The notes: generated from the letters alone by a model not told the origin. DNA of 43,363 nt from Nitrospirota bacterium (GCA_029881725.1 JAOUMB010000001.1:81321-124683), one strand, 5' to 3'; shown: positions 1-9,394, counted from the first letter of the stretch. A program made the numbers and translations.

Positions 1-281
1 ACATGGATTCGGTGCGCGCCCTCATCGCCCTGGGGGCCAACGTGAACGCGCGCGGCTACCGCATGAACACCATTCTGATGGAGGCCGCCGGGGTGGGCCG
101 CGCGGAGGCGGTGCGCCTGCTGCTGGAGGCCGGGGCCGACCCCACATTGACCGCCCGGCGCGGGGTGACCGCGCTGGAGATGGCCCGCCGGGGCGGCCAC
201 CCGGAAGTGCTGCGCATGATCAGCGAGGCCCTCGGGGTGCCGCAACCGGAACCGTATCGCACCCCCGCCGACATTCCCTGA
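1..281 (+). CDS. Ankyrin-repeat protein, C-terminal part (5' end outside window)
   Basis: The reading frame enters from the left edge and ends with TGA at 279-281. About 92 residues are visible. Two ankyrin units can be read, one around ALIALGANVNARG and one around AVRLLLEAGADPTLTARRG, followed by the start of a third (ALEMARRGGHPEVLRMI). Ankyrin repeats form a helix-turn-helix stack used for protein binding, and no enzymatic domain is seen in the visible part. The first visible ATG is at 3, but it falls inside a repeat, so the real start is almost certainly upstream of the window. The partner protein cannot be inferred. Confidence 0.8.
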   Translation, partial: MDSVRALIALGANVNARGYRMNTILMEAAGVGRAEAVRLLLEAGADPTLTARRGVTALEMARRGGHPEVLRMISEALGVPQPEPYRTPADIP

Positions 282-293
282 TCCGCCCGACGC

Positions 294-328
294 AAAACGG
301 CCCCGAAGGGAAATCCCTCCGGGGCCGT
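294..328 (-). terminator. Rho-independent terminator of the chemoreceptor gene
   Basis: Arms 297-310 and 315-328 form a 14-bp stem with one mismatch around the loop AAAT. Read on the minus strand, the stem is followed by TTTTGCG, and it lies about 40 bases after the chemoreceptor stop codon. On the plus strand it follows the ankyrin gene but lacks a good U-tract. Confidence 0.6.
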
Positions 329-369
329 GATGTTCGCTCCGGCGAGGCGGCCCACAGGGCCGCGTGTCG

Positions 370-2073
370 CTAGAAGTCCTCCATGTCACCGTGATTGGCG
401 GCCGACGGCGCGGACGCCACGGCCCGGGCCCGGGTCTTCTTTGCACGGCGCACCGTCGGGGTGCCCTTGCTCATGAAGCTTCCGCCGGTGGCGGCACCCC
501 CCGCCTTGCGCGGCGCCAGAGAGGTGCGGGTTTCTTCGCCCACGTGGAAGAAGCCCATCAGTTCCACCAGGTGGCGTGCCTCCTCGGCCAGCGTGTCGGA
601 GGTGGCCGCGGCCTCCTCCACCAGCGCGGCGTTGGACTGGGTGACCTCGTCCATCTGACCGATGGCCTTGTTCACCTGATCGATGCCCGAGGCCTGCTCC
701 TGACTGGAGGCGTTGATCTCGGACACGATGTCGGTCACCTTGGCCACGCTCTCCAGAATCTGGGTCAGGGCGGTACCGGACTTCTCCACCAGTTCGGAGC
801 CGTTCTTCACCTTGTCCACCGAATCCTCGATCAGCTTCTTGATCTCGTCGGCGGCGGAACCGGCGCGCTGGGCCAGGTTGCGCACCTCGGAGGCCACCAC
901 GGCGAAGCCGCGTCCGTGCTCACCGGCACGGGCCGCCTCCACCGCGGCGTTGAGCGCCAGCAGGTTGGTCTGGAAGGCGATCTCGTTGATCATGCCGATG
1001 ATCTCGGCGATCTTGCGGGACGAGGTGTTGATCTCCTCCATGGCAAGCCCCGCCTGTTCCACTACCTGACCGCCGGTTTCCGCCTGCTCGCGGGCGCCGG
1101 AGGCCAACTGGTTGGCCTTGGAGGCGTTTTCGGCGTTGGCCTTCACGGAAGCCGTCATCTGCTCCATGGAAGAGGCGGTCTCCTCCAGGGACGCAGCCTG
1201 TTCCTCGGTGCGCTGCGAGAGCTCCGAGTTGCCCTGGGCGATTTCCGCCGAGCCGGAGGTGATGCTCTCCGATGCCAGACGCACGCTACCGACCGTGTCG
1301 CGCAGTTTCTCGTTCATCAGCTTGAGGGCTTCCAGCATCTTGCCGGTTTCGTCGCGGCTGGTGATCTCCACCTTGTTGTCCAGGTTGCCGTCGGCGATCC
1401 TGCCCGCCAGCACCACGGCAGCATTCAGCGGCCGCACAATCAGGGTGGACAGCCAGGTGCTGACCAGCATCAGCAACACGAAGGCGCCCACCACCATGCT
1501 GAGGATAAAGCCCTTGGAACGGACCACGGCGCTGTCCCCCTGCGACTGGGCTTCCAGCGAGGCATCCTCGATCAGCTGGCTGATGGCCTCCATTTCATCC
1601 GCCAGGCGGTCGAAGCTGTCGTGGAAATCGGCCAGCATGGCCTGGGCCCGCGGCAGATCCTTGCCCGCCATTTCGAGAATGGTCTCGGCCGATTTAATAT
1701 ACGCCTCCAGCGGCGGCGCGGCGCGGTTCAGGGCCGCCTTGATCTCGGTGCTGACCTCGCGCCCGGTGTTTTCACGCAGGGCCTCGCGGAACGAGTCGGC
1801 ATTATCCTGCATGTCGTCATGGGCCCGGTTCAGGCCCGTGGGGTCGTTCTGGCTGGCCGCATACAATCCAACAAACACGTCGGATTTAAGCGAGTCGTGC
1901 CGCATGTCCGCCATCATGTGCGTACGCAGCGCCTGCGAATTGACCACGATCTCGTCCATGTCCTTGTCAAGGACGCTCAGCCCCCAGTAGCCGGTCACGC
2001 CCACCACCACCGCCATGGCGATGGCGGTCAGTCCGAAGGTGCTCAGCTTCGCCTTTACACTCAGGTTTTTCAT
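370..2073 (-). CDS. Methyl-accepting chemotaxis protein
   Basis: Membrane chemoreceptor of 567 residues that would control CheA through CheW. TM1 is at about residues 11-33. A helical periplasmic ligand-binding region (four-helix-bundle type) spans 34-187, TM2 188-212 and HAMP about 213-266. The cytoplasmic signalling hairpin follows, and its tip at 364-390 contains [20 protein letters not shown]. Glu/Gln-rich methylation helices ([16 protein letters not shown]) flank it. The C-terminus is a Ser/Ala/basic linker ending in DMEDF, which lacks the Trp of the usual NWETF-type CheR/CheB tether. ATG at 2073 is preceded by GGTAGGAA. The gene follows cheW on the same strand after 128 bases, so co-expression is plausible. 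The ligand is unknown. Confidence 0.95.
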   Translation of the reverse strand: MKNLSVKAKLSTFGLTAIAMAVVVGVTGYWGLSVLDKDMDEIVVNSQALRTHMMADMRHDSLKSDVFVGLYAASQNDPTGLNRAHDDMQDNADSFREALRENTGREVSTEIKAALNRAAPPLEAYIKSAETILEMAGKDLPRAQAMLADFHDSFDRLADEMEAISQLIEDASLEAQSQGDSAVVRSKGFILSMVVGAFVLLMLVSTWLSTLIVRPLNAAVVLAGRIADGNLDNKVEITSRDETGKMLEALKLMNEKLRDTVGSVRLASESITSGSAEIAQGNSELSQRTEEQAASLEETASSMEQMTASVKANAENASKANQLASGAREQAETGGQVVEQAGLAMEEINTSSRKIAEIIGMINEIAFQTNLLALNAAVEAARAGEHGRGFAVVASEVRNLAQRAGSAADEIKKLIEDSVDKVKNGSELVEKSGTALTQILESVAKVTDIVSEINASSQEQASGIDQVNKAIGQMDEVTQSNAALVEEAAATSDTLAEEARHLVELMGFFHVGEETRTSLAPRKAGGAATGGSFMSKGTPTVRRAKKTRARAVASAPSAANHGDMEDF

Positions 2074-2201
2074 CGGTTCCTACCCCTTGCTGCTGCTATT
2101 GCTGCTTGTTATTTTCCGCGCGTTCGTGGTCCCAACCTGCCCCGCGCATTCTTCTCTCACAACGTTTTCCGGAAACCGGTTCCGAAAAAAATCAAAAACG
2201 C

Positions 2202-2717
2202 CTACCCATTCAGGTCGTCGGCACCGGCAACGATGCCACCCATCACCTCACGCATGGCCAGGGTCATCACCAGCCGCTCGTCCAGCTTGCCCATGCCGGA
2301 CAGGAAGCGCAGATCCACTGACCCGCCGATCTCCGGCGGCGCCTGCATCTGGGCGTCGGTAAAGCCCATCACGTCCTTCACCTCGTCCACGGCGGCGCCA
2401 ATCACCTTGCCGTCCACCAGGGTGACGATGATGACGCTGGTGCTGTCGTATTCCTTGAATCCCATGCCGAACACGGCACGCACGTCCACCACCGGAATCA
2501 CCACGCCGCGAATGTTGATCACCCCCATCACCCACTCCGGGGCATTGGGAATCGCAGTCGGCTTCTGGTATCCGATGATCTCCTGCACTTCGAGGATCGG
2601 AATGCCGAACTCCTCGCCGCCCAGGGCAAAGGTCAGAAATTCGTGCTGTTCGGCGTCGTGCTGCTCCGTTCCGGAGCCATATCCGGCCTTCACATCCTCG
2701 GTGGTCGCGCTGGTCAT
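2202..2717 (-). CDS. cheW: Chemotaxis coupling protein CheW
   Basis: A 171-residue CheW-family adaptor that links chemoreceptors to the CheA kinase. The core is recognisable: FLTFALGGEEFGIPILEVQEI, then NAPEWVMGVINIRGVVIPVVD and DEVKDVMGFTD. The open frame reaches 2801, but I place the start at the ATG at 2717. It follows GGGAGAGGGA at a good distance, and the extra upstream residues are Arg/Gly-rich and unlike CheW. The N-terminal stretch of about 25 residues before the core is acidic and probably disordered. No cheA, cheY or cheR lies nearby, so this is a receptor-coupler pair separate from any main che operon. Confidence 0.95.
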   Translation of the reverse strand: MTSATTEDVKAGYGSGTEQHDAEQHEFLTFALGGEEFGIPILEVQEIIGYQKPTAIPNAPEWVMGVINIRGVVIPVVDVRAVFGMGFKEYDSTSVIIVTLVDGKVIGAAVDEVKDVMGFTDAQMQAPPEIGGSVDLRFLSGMGKLDERLVMTLAMREVMGGIVAGADDLNG

Positions 2718-3235
2718 AAAATCCCTCTCCCGTTCCCGTCCGGCGCCGCAGCGCCGTGCCACACGACGGCCTCCCGGCGGCGTGCGGATGGTTGTCACCA
2801 CGGGCCATACGAAGCGGCATCCCGCCCTTCCCGGACGCCTGGCGCGTTTCCGGGAAGTCGATCACCCGTTTCCCGTCTTTTCGGTGTGCCAAGGGGCTAC
2901 TTGAGCAATGTCCGGGAAAACCCCTACTCCTTGGGCGGGAATGCACGAAAATGCTGATTCAACCGCCGGACATCGGACACAAAATGCGCCGAAAACGTGC
3001 ACTGATTACCAAAATGAAACACGATTTTTCGTACCTTTTACGATATTTCGTCTTTTTGACCCCTGTCCACCGAACGCGGCAGAGCATGGACAAATATATA
3101 TCTATTTGTTTTATTGGTACTTTTAATATTTATCCGTAATTCCCCGTAGTTGGCACGACACCTGCTATCTCATCCACTAACCACCGTGCGCAATCAGGCG
3201 CCGGAGAATTCCTTACGTGGGGGCACGGGACATAA
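2718..3235. other. Non-coding divergent region between cheW and the first HTH gene
   Basis: No credible gene is seen here: the small open frames lack ribosome-binding sites and familiar sequence. The right half (about 2950-3180) is clearly AT-richer than the surroundings and should hold the promoters for cheW (leftward) and the HTH gene (rightward). The only structured element I see is the palindrome pair listed separately at 3021-3051. Confidence 0.6.
3021..3051. promoter_or_regulatory. Pair of 12-bp palindromes, possible operator
   Basis: ACGATTTTTCGT at 3021-3032 and ACGATATTTCGT at 3040-3051 are nearly identical, each is palindromic (ACGA/TCGT arms), and their starts are 19 bases apart. 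They lie in the AT-rich divergent region, about 185 bases before the HTH gene. Assignment as a regulator site is inference, and chance is possible in AT-rich DNA. Confidence 0.3.
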
Positions 3236-3646
3236 ATGAGAGCTGGAGTCATGGCAAGAAATATGGAAAACGGGAATGAAATGGCCGCCGGCACCGCCCG
3301 TCGCGGCGGAGAGCAATCCTTTGGCGCGGCATTGCGCGCCATTCGGCTGGCCAAGGGCATCGGGCTGCGCCAGTTCGCGCGCCGCATTGGCATCAGCCCC
3401 ACCTACCTTTCCCAGGTAGAGCGTGGCGACACGGCACCGCCGGTGGAAGACCGCGTGGCGGCCATGGCCCGCGAACTGGATCAGGATGTGGATGAATTGC
3501 TGGCCCTGGCCGGCCGCATCCCGGCCGCCGTCCGCTCCGCGATCATGCGCTACCCGGCCGAGATGACCGCACTGGTGCAGGCCGCGGGCGAACTGTCGCG
3601 CGAGGATCTGGCCGAGTTGATCCGCACTGCCGAAAAAATGGGGTAA
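3236..3646 (+). CDS. Short HTH (XRE-type) regulator, paralogue 1
   Basis: A 136-residue protein with a Cro/C1-type helix-turn-helix at about residues 29-85. The recognition region reads RQFARRIGISPTYLSQVERG. A conserved tail of about 50 residues follows (LALAGRIP..., RYPAEMTALV, LSREDLAELI). Residues 1-28 are variable and probably disordered. It closely resembles the proteins at 4994 and 13545. It has no sensor domain, cysteine pair or peptidase domain, so it probably acts as a small DNA-binding repressor or activator, with the tail likely used for oligomerisation. ATG at 3236 is used here, but the in-frame ATG at 3251, behind CTGGAG, is an alternative. Transcription ends at the strong terminator at 3784. 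Target genes are unknown. Confidence 0.85.
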   Translation: MRAGVMARNMENGNEMAAGTARRGGEQSFGAALRAIRLAKGIGLRQFARRIGISPTYLSQVERGDTAPPVEDRVAAMARELDQDVDELLALAGRIPAAVRSAIMRYPAEMTALVQAAGELSREDLAELIRTAEKMG

Positions 3647-3783
3647 TGCGCCACCGGGCGCACCACCCCCGCCAATCCGTCCCAGCCCGTCGATCCGGGG
3701 GAACTCCCCCCTTGGTTTCCGGGTTCGGGACGAGGTAACTGGAAGGTGTCCGTTCCCGGCCCTTTCCCCCCCCCCGCTACGGC

Positions 3784-3828
3784 AAAGCCGGTGGCACCCA
3801 TCTGTCGGGGTGCCACCGGCTTTTTGTT
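3784..3828 (+). terminator. Strong rho-independent terminator
   Basis: A perfect 16-bp stem pairs 3784-3799 with 3808-3823 around an 8-base loop and is followed by TTTTTGTTT. It ends the transcript of the HTH gene whose stop codon lies at 3646. Confidence 0.93.
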
Positions 3829-4809
3829 TCCCACCAATCCATCCGGCGGCCACCCTCCAACGCCGCATGCCCCACCCCCTTCGCGGGACAATCCCGGCCA
3901 CGGAGGCCTACCGACCGGTACGGTCACCCCCCCCTCCCGCCTGCAATCCAATGAAGGCCAACGAGGGCCGACGAAACCAGCCACACCATACCGGGCACGC
4001 GAACCCCGCCGCACGTGGCGCTGCCGTTTGAGGGTCGAGCCAACCCGCACCAACCCGCTCCGGCCTGCCTTCCCACGCTCAAAGGGGATACCCGATAACG
4101 CCATGGGAATTTCGATTTTTTCCCCAGACATGCATTTTGGAATCCGTTTGGCCGCCCCGGACTGTTCCCTTGAGATGCCCGCCTCCGGGTTTCACCCGAG
4201 GCCGGAAGGAGCCTTTCCGAATCAGTTGTACACCACCCCGGTACCCCCTTCACCACTTCGGAGAACTGCATCGTTCAACACCAATAGTACGACTGCAAAT
4301 ATCGGTATTTTCCAAGCTTTGGATGGATTGCTAACGTCAGCCATAATCCCCACCCTAAATTGCCGCCCGAAACACCCCACGGATTCCGCTTCGTTGCGCA
4401 GTGAAACCAGCCACCCCTTCATTTTAATGCTAGCAATACAACCACATCATACATGTAACACATTGTTTTTTCACTTATCCAATGTTTCCTCAACAGATCC
4501 GCTTCCGGTTTAGCGGCCTGCTCGTTCTTCGTTCTACACACAAAACACGGACAACTCGCCCTGTGTGACAGATATTAAAACAGTTTGACAACATTTTTAG
4601 TGTCTCCTATCCTCCCAATGTTCCGGCGTTGTATGGCGTTGTTTTTTTCACCATATTCAACCTTCGATTATCAGGTGCGTCGGGATATCGCTTTGGGTGG
4701 GTAACCGGGTCTGAAGGCGCGCATATAAATGCCCACCTTTTAACCTAACTGACAAATTCCGGAGACACCCGTTCCATCGCAACCGGCGCATGCCGGGACA
4801 GCTTGGAAT

Positions 4810-4947
4810 CTACCGTGCCGGCAAATCGGGATTGCCGACATGGGTAGAAGTCACTCGACGCCCTCGGTAACAGGGCGCTTGAAATCCAATGCCTGGGGTT
4901 GGGGAAAGCCTTCAGAAGGCACGTGGATGGCAATAACACCAAACCCC
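4810..4947 (+). promoter_or_regulatory. Possible structured 5' leader of HTH paralogue 2
   Basis: Three consecutive foldable elements precede the gene. First is a nested hairpin with outer arms CTACC (4810-4814) and GGTAG (4843-4847) and inner arms CGGCAA (4819-4824) and TTGCCG (4832-4837). Second is a perfect hairpin CGCCCT (4859-4864) / AGGGCG (4872-4877). Third is a stem GGGGTT (4895-4900) / AACCCC (4942-4947) enclosing GCCTT (4908-4912) / AAGGC (4916-4920). I do not recognise a known riboswitch class. No U-tract follows, so if it is functional, control of translation is more likely than termination. Confidence 0.4.
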
Positions 4948-4993
4948 TGAGTGGGGGGGAACCGCAACCCGAACCATTGCGGACAGGAGCCAC

Positions 4994-5446
4994 ATGGACA
5001 ACCCAGCAGACAGGCACTGGACAAATCACCACATGATGATGCAGCCCGCCGGCGGACCCGGCGACGATTACCGCCCGGTGCGGCGCAACCTTTCCCCTGA
5101 ATTCGGCATGCGCATTCGCACCCTGCGCACTGCGGGTGGCTATGGGCTGCGGGAATTCGCGCGCAAGGTGGACATCAGCCCCACTTACCTGTCCCAGGTG
5201 GAACGGGGCGAAGTTCCGCCGCCGGCGGAACCCCGGGTGGTGACCATCGCAAATACCCTGGGGGAGGATGCCAATGTGTTGCTGGCGCTGGCCGGGCGCA
5301 TTCCGGAGAGCACCCGTCAGGTGCTGATGCGCCACCCGACCGAAATGACCGCGCTGGTTTCCGTGGCGGGCGATTTGTCCAGAGAGCAACTGGCGGACCT
5401 GCTGCGCGTGGCCACCATGATGGCGGAGTCCGACAGCGTCAAATAA
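4994..5446 (+). CDS. Short HTH (XRE-type) regulator, paralogue 2
   Basis: A 150-residue paralogue of the protein at 3236. The helix-turn-helix reads REFARKVDISPTYLSQVERG and is followed by the same tail pattern (LALAGRIPESTR, RHPTEMTALV, LSREQLADLL). The first 35 residues are polar, rich in Met/His/Pro, and not conserved between paralogues. ATG at 4994 is well supported by AGGAG with a 4-base spacing. A hairpin-rich leader lies just upstream. The gene converges on the sigma-54 activator gene, whose stop codon is 33 bases away. It is probably a DNA-binding regulator with unknown targets. Confidence 0.87.
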   Translation: MDNPADRHWTNHHMMMQPAGGPGDDYRPVRRNLSPEFGMRIRTLRTAGGYGLREFARKVDISPTYLSQVERGEVPPPAEPRVVTIANTLGEDANVLLALAGRIPESTRQVLMRHPTEMTALVSVAGDLSREQLADLLRVATMMAESDSVK

Positions 5447-5479
5447 GCCCGAAGGCTGCAAGGGGATGGCGCCCGGGCG

Positions 5480-8400
5480 CTACCCCTTGCCCCCGCCGGG
5501 CTTGACGATGCCCAGCTTGGCCATGCGCGAACGCAGGGTGTTCGGATGCATCCCGAGAACCGCCGCCGCCCCCCGGGAACCGGCAATCTTTCCACCGGTT
5601 TCTTCCAGAATTTCCACAATGTGTGCCCGCTCCACCGCCTCCAGGGTGCGGTTTCCGGAGGCTTCGGCCCCGCCGCCCACTCCGAGGGCCGCCGGGTCGA
5701 TGTGGATCACCCGGCGGCGGGCCACGATTACCGCGCGCTCGATCACATTTTGTAGCTCGCGGATATTGCCTGGCCACGGGTAGGTCATCAGCCGTTGCAT
5801 GGAGCCGGTGGAAATACCGTCCACCGGTTTTCCATAACGCTCGGCAAAACCGCCCAGAAAGTGCTGCACCAGCGCGGGAATGTCCTCGGTGCGCTTCCTG
5901 AGCGGCGGAATTTTAAGCGGAAACACGTTCAGGCGGTAAAACAGGTCGGTGCGGAAACGGCCCGCGTCCACCATCTGCTGCAAATCCCGGTTGGTGGCGG
6001 CAATGATGCGCACGTCACAGCGCACGGTGCGGTTGCCACCCACACGCTCGAATTCCCCCTCCTGCAACACCCGCAGAAGCTTGACCTGGGCGTCCAGCGG
6101 CAATTCGCCGATCTCGTCCAGAAACAGGGTCCCGCCATCGGCCAGCTCAAACCGCCCCACCCGCTGCCGTTCGGCGCCGGTAAACGAGCCGGCCTCGTGG
6201 CCGAACAACTCGCTTTCCACCAGGTTTTCCGGAATCGCCCCGCAATTGATTTTCACCATCGGGCGGCCGCTGCGGCGGCTCAGGTCGTGCACCGCGCGGG
6301 CGATCAGCTCCTTGCCGGTACCGCTCTCACCGTGAATCAGCACCGCCGCGCCGGTGGGCGCCACCTGTTCAACCTTGCCCAGGATTTCAGCCAGGGAGGC
6401 ACTCTGGCCAACAATCTCCTCGAACCGCTGCTCGGTGCGCAGTTCCTCCTGCAGATAGATGTTCTCGGCCTGCAAACGCTCCTTCAGCCGTTCCACTTCC
6501 TCCAGCGCCTTGCGCGCCTCCTCCTCGGCGCTGTGGGTGCGGCTCACGTCCACCGCCACCCCCACCAGACCGGTACAGCGGCCCACCGGATCAAAGCGCG
6601 GGGTCAACTGCGTCTCGAATGCCACGCCATCCATCACCGCGGTGTAATGACACGGTTGACCCGACAGGCCCTTGCGGATCTCCTCGATAATGTCCGGGTA
6701 ATCGCGGTACAGGTCGAATACCGTGCGCCCCACCACCTCACCCGGTTCCAGCCCCATCCGTTTCAGGCCGCTCCCCTCGGAGAGGGTAAAGCACCCATCC
6801 GCGTCCAGCGCAAACAGGACCATTTCCGCCACCCCCACCACGGAGCGCATCAGTTGGTCGCGGCTGCGGGCGAATGCCTCCGCCTCGCGCAGGCCGGTAA
6901 GGTCGGTCAGCGTCACCGCCAGTTGCCCGAAGCCCTTTCCAGCGGTGGGGATGCCAAACGACACCAGCACGCTGATCTCGCGGCCGCTCAGGGTACGGAA
7001 CGGAATTTCCCGGTCGAACCGGGCGGCACCGTCAAACATGGCAATCAGGGAGGACCGGTAGCCGTCCCAGGTGCCGGCCAGAAAGCAGCGGTCGAAAGCC
7101 GTCACCAGTTGTTCCCGGCTGTCTGCCTCGAACAGGCGCACCGCCGCGGCGTTGGCATTGACCACCCGCATGTCCGAGGCAATCTCCCGCACCTGTCCGG
7201 GGTTGTCATCCAGCCAGCGGCCCAGATCGGTCACCCGCTGTTTTTTGCGCAGGGCCTCCAGACGGGTGTGCACCCCGCTCATATCCTGTTCCAGCATGGC
7301 GGTGGCCGACGACTCGATCAGGTGGCGGTAGCGCTCCTCGCTGGACTTGAGCTGCCCCTCGGCCTCACGCTGCCCGGTCACATCGCGGGCGGTGGCATAG
7401 ACCAGCCCGTCCGGCGTGGAAACGGCGTTCCACACCAGATGACGCCAGGCGCCGTTCCGGGTGCGTACCCGTTTTTCCACGGCCACCACCGGCTGGCCCT
7501 TTTGCAGCGCCTGGATGTGCCTGCGGCTGATTTTCCGGTCGTCCGGATGCACAAAGTCCAGAAACTGCCTGCCGATCAGCTCTTCGGGCGTATACCCCAA
7601 CAGGTCTGTAAATGCCGGGTTGATGCGCCGAAAAGTTCCGTCCGCCGCCGCCACGCACAACAGGTCGTAGGACAGGTTGAAAAAGTTGCCGAGTTGCTCC
7701 TCCTGGTCGCGCCGCTCGGTAATGTCGTCGATGATGCCGCTGACCCGCAGCACGCCGTTGGCATCCGGCGGCAACGCCGTCGCCCGGTCACGTACCCAGC
7801 GCGTGGTGCCGTCGGCCCGCACCACCCGGTAGTCCAGCTCGTAGCGGTCCCGCGCACCCGACACCAGCGTGCCAAAGGCCCAGGTGAGTGCCTCCCGGTC
7901 ATCCGGATGCACATGGGCCATCCACGTGTCCGGCCGGTCGTAAATCTCCTGTGCGGTGACCCCCCAGGTGCGCTCGAAGGCCGGACTCAGGTACAACACC
8001 CGGAGCGGATCGCCCACCTCGACAAACCAGAATGCCTGATCGATGTGTTCGGCCAGCATCCGGAAGCGCTCCTCGCTCTCCTGGATCAGCCGCTCCGCCT
8101 CGTGGCGCTCCGTGATGTCCTCGTAGCACCCCATCACCCCCACCACCGAGCCGTCCGCTCCCCGCAGCGGCACCTTGCTGGTGCGCAGCCAGCGCTGTTC
8201 TCCATTGGGAGTGGTGAGGCCTTCCTCGTAATTCAGTTTCGGAATCCCGCTTTCGATCACCTGGCGATCGTCCCGCCGGTATTCCTCGGCACGGTCTTTC
8301 CAGCCCAGTTCAAAATCCTGGCGACCGATGATCTCTTCCTGGCGGTTCAACCCCGCATCCCTGGCGAACAGGTGGTTGCACCCCTCATACACCAGATTGG

Positions 8401-9223
8401 TGTTCTTCCAGAACACCCGCACCGGAATGGCGTCCAGCACCACCTGCAACGCCGCGTGCGACTGCTCCAGCGCCCGTTCCGTATGGCGCCGTTCGGTGAT
8501 GTCCTGGATCATCGAGGCCACGCCCACCACCTGACCCTGCTCGTCCAGCAGCGGGGTGTTGTGCCATTCACACAGAATGACGCGGTCGTCGCGGGTGCGG
8601 TTCTGGTATTCGCCATAGGTGCCGCCCTGCTGGCTGAGCAATGCGTCGAAGGCGAGTTCCATCTCCTGCCTGCCCGCCTCGGACACGATCAGGTCCACGG
8701 CACGCTGCCCGCGCGCCTCCTCCCGGCTGTATCCGAACACCACCTCGGCGGCCCGGTTCCACTCCACCACCCGCAGATCGGGCGACCACTCGATCACCGC
8801 CAGCGGGGTATGCCGGACATGCAGCGCCAGGCGTCGGGCCGTGGCGCGCAGGGTGCGCTCGGCCTCCTGGCCTCCGGTCACATCGATGATCGTGGCAAAC
8901 AGGCCGTTCACCCGGCCTCCGGATTCCCGGTCCGGCGCCAGATACACCTTCAGGTGACGCGGCCGCTGGTCGATGACCATGGTGGCTTCATAGGAGGTGG
9001 GGAGGCCGGAGAGCGCCTGGTCAAAATGGTGCCGAACCCGCTCGAATCCGGCGGCTCCCAGCAGTTCGCGCACGGTCAGGTCCCGGTCCGCGGGGTTGAA
9101 CCCGAACCAATCCACGTACCGTTGATTGCAATATTTATAGACCAGCCCGGTATCCACATACGACACCAGCACCGGCAGCGCATCCGGCGAAAGAAAATGG
9201 TTCAATTCGGCGGATGAACGCAT
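5480..9223 (-). CDS. Seven-PAS sigma-54-dependent transcriptional activator
   Basis: A 1247-residue bacterial enhancer-binding protein. About seven tandem PAS modules, several ending in the DITER-type PAC signature, fill residues 1 to about 900. A coiled-coil linker (EEVERLKERLQAENIYLQEE) leads to the AAA+ domain. Walker A GESGTGKE starts at 965, the sigma-54 loop is GSFTGA at 1012-1017, Walker B is LFLDE near 1036, and the arginine-finger region reads RFRTDLFYRLNVFPLKIPPL. A Fis-type helix-turn-helix (GMHPNTLRSRMAKLGI) ends it. The loop has Ser where the consensus GAFTGA has Ala. No transmembrane segment or receiver domain is present, so input is presumably cytosolic small molecules, cofactors or redox state sensed by the PAS units. 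I chose ATG at 9223 because GGGAGGTGA precedes it; the open frame extends to 9370. Its targets are not evident. Confidence 0.93.
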   Translation of the reverse strand: MRSSAELNHFLSPDALPVLVSYVDTGLVYKYCNQRYVDWFGFNPADRDLTVRELLGAAGFERVRHHFDQALSGLPTSYEATMVIDQRPRHLKVYLAPDRESGGRVNGLFATIIDVTGGQEAERTLRATARRLALHVRHTPLAVIEWSPDLRVVEWNRAAEVVFGYSREEARGQRAVDLIVSEAGRQEMELAFDALLSQQGGTYGEYQNRTRDDRVILCEWHNTPLLDEQGQVVGVASMIQDITERRHTERALEQSHAALQVVLDAIPVRVFWKNTNLVYEGCNHLFARDAGLNRQEEIIGRQDFELGWKDRAEEYRRDDRQVIESGIPKLNYEEGLTTPNGEQRWLRTSKVPLRGADGSVVGVMGCYEDITERHEAERLIQESEERFRMLAEHIDQAFWFVEVGDPLRVLYLSPAFERTWGVTAQEIYDRPDTWMAHVHPDDREALTWAFGTLVSGARDRYELDYRVVRADGTTRWVRDRATALPPDANGVLRVSGIIDDITERRDQEEQLGNFFNLSYDLLCVAAADGTFRRINPAFTDLLGYTPEELIGRQFLDFVHPDDRKISRRHIQALQKGQPVVAVEKRVRTRNGAWRHLVWNAVSTPDGLVYATARDVTGQREAEGQLKSSEERYRHLIESSATAMLEQDMSGVHTRLEALRKKQRVTDLGRWLDDNPGQVREIASDMRVVNANAAAVRLFEADSREQLVTAFDRCFLAGTWDGYRSSLIAMFDGAARFDREIPFRTLSGREISVLVSFGIPTAGKGFGQLAVTLTDLTGLREAEAFARSRDQLMRSVVGVAEMVLFALDADGCFTLSEGSGLKRMGLEPGEVVGRTVFDLYRDYPDIIEEIRKGLSGQPCHYTAVMDGVAFETQLTPRFDPVGRCTGLVGVAVDVSRTHSAEEEARKALEEVERLKERLQAENIYLQEELRTEQRFEEIVGQSASLAEILGKVEQVAPTGAAVLIHGESGTGKELIARAVHDLSRRSGRPMVKINCGAIPENLVESELFGHEAGSFTGAERQRVGRFELADGGTLFLDEIGELPLDAQVKLLRVLQEGEFERVGGNRTVRCDVRIIAATNRDLQQMVDAGRFRTDLFYRLNVFPLKIPPLRKRTEDIPALVQHFLGGFAERYGKPVDGISTGSMQRLMTYPWPGNIRELQNVIERAVIVARRRVIHIDPAALGVGGGAEASGNRTLEAVERAHIVEILEETGGKIAGSRGAAAVLGMHPNTLRSRMAKLGIVKPGGGKG

Positions 9224-9394
9224 CCCGTCACCTCCCGGCCCGTCGTGCCCCGTTTTCAATGGTATGTCGGCCCCCCCGGATCGGCGTGCCACCCAGCGTG
9301 CTCCATTTACTTCAACCCGCACGGAAAAGCGTACTCGTTTAATCTTACACGCGGTCCAATCCGATAACAAACATGGGGGTTTGGAGACCGTGTT

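Larger units (their letters stand above)
3647..4993. other. Long non-coding region with terminator and leader structures
   Basis: About 1.35 kb without a convincing gene. It begins with a 137-base trailer and strong terminator (3784-3825). A GC-rich, low-complexity C-rich stretch follows to about 4250, then an AT-richer stretch (4250-4740) likely to carry the promoter of the next HTH gene. Last comes a set of hairpins at 4810-4947 listed separately. Proline-rich open frames across 3746-4513 are rejected because they run through the terminator and have no ribosome-binding site. Confidence 0.6.

Noticed and set aside
2161-2200. Terminator between cheW and the chemoreceptor gene
   Set aside because: A small CGGAA/TTCCG stem exists, but on the minus strand the T-run precedes the stem instead of following it.
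364-2904. Plus-strand open frame of 846 codons
   Set aside because: It lies antisense to the chemoreceptor and cheW genes, has a low-complexity His/Gly/Leu-rich product and no ribosome-binding site. It is a by-product of high GC.
4222-4422. Minus-strand frame of 66 codons with a hydrophobic stretch
   Set aside because: There is no ribosome-binding site before its ATG and no terminator or neighbour supports it. The hydrophobic run is short.
3746-4513. Proline-rich open frame of 255 codons
   Set aside because: It reads through the strong terminator at 3784-3825, has no ribosome-binding site, and its amino-acid composition just reflects C-rich DNA.
4850-4950. c-di-GMP (GEMM) riboswitch
   Set aside because: The region folds into hairpins and PilZ genes are near, but the conserved GEMM core sequence is not present, so no known class is claimed.
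5795-9217. Plus-strand open frame of 1140 codons
   Set aside because: It is antisense to the PAS/sigma-54 activator, its product is rich in His/Gln/Pro without domains, and it arises from codon bias of the real gene.
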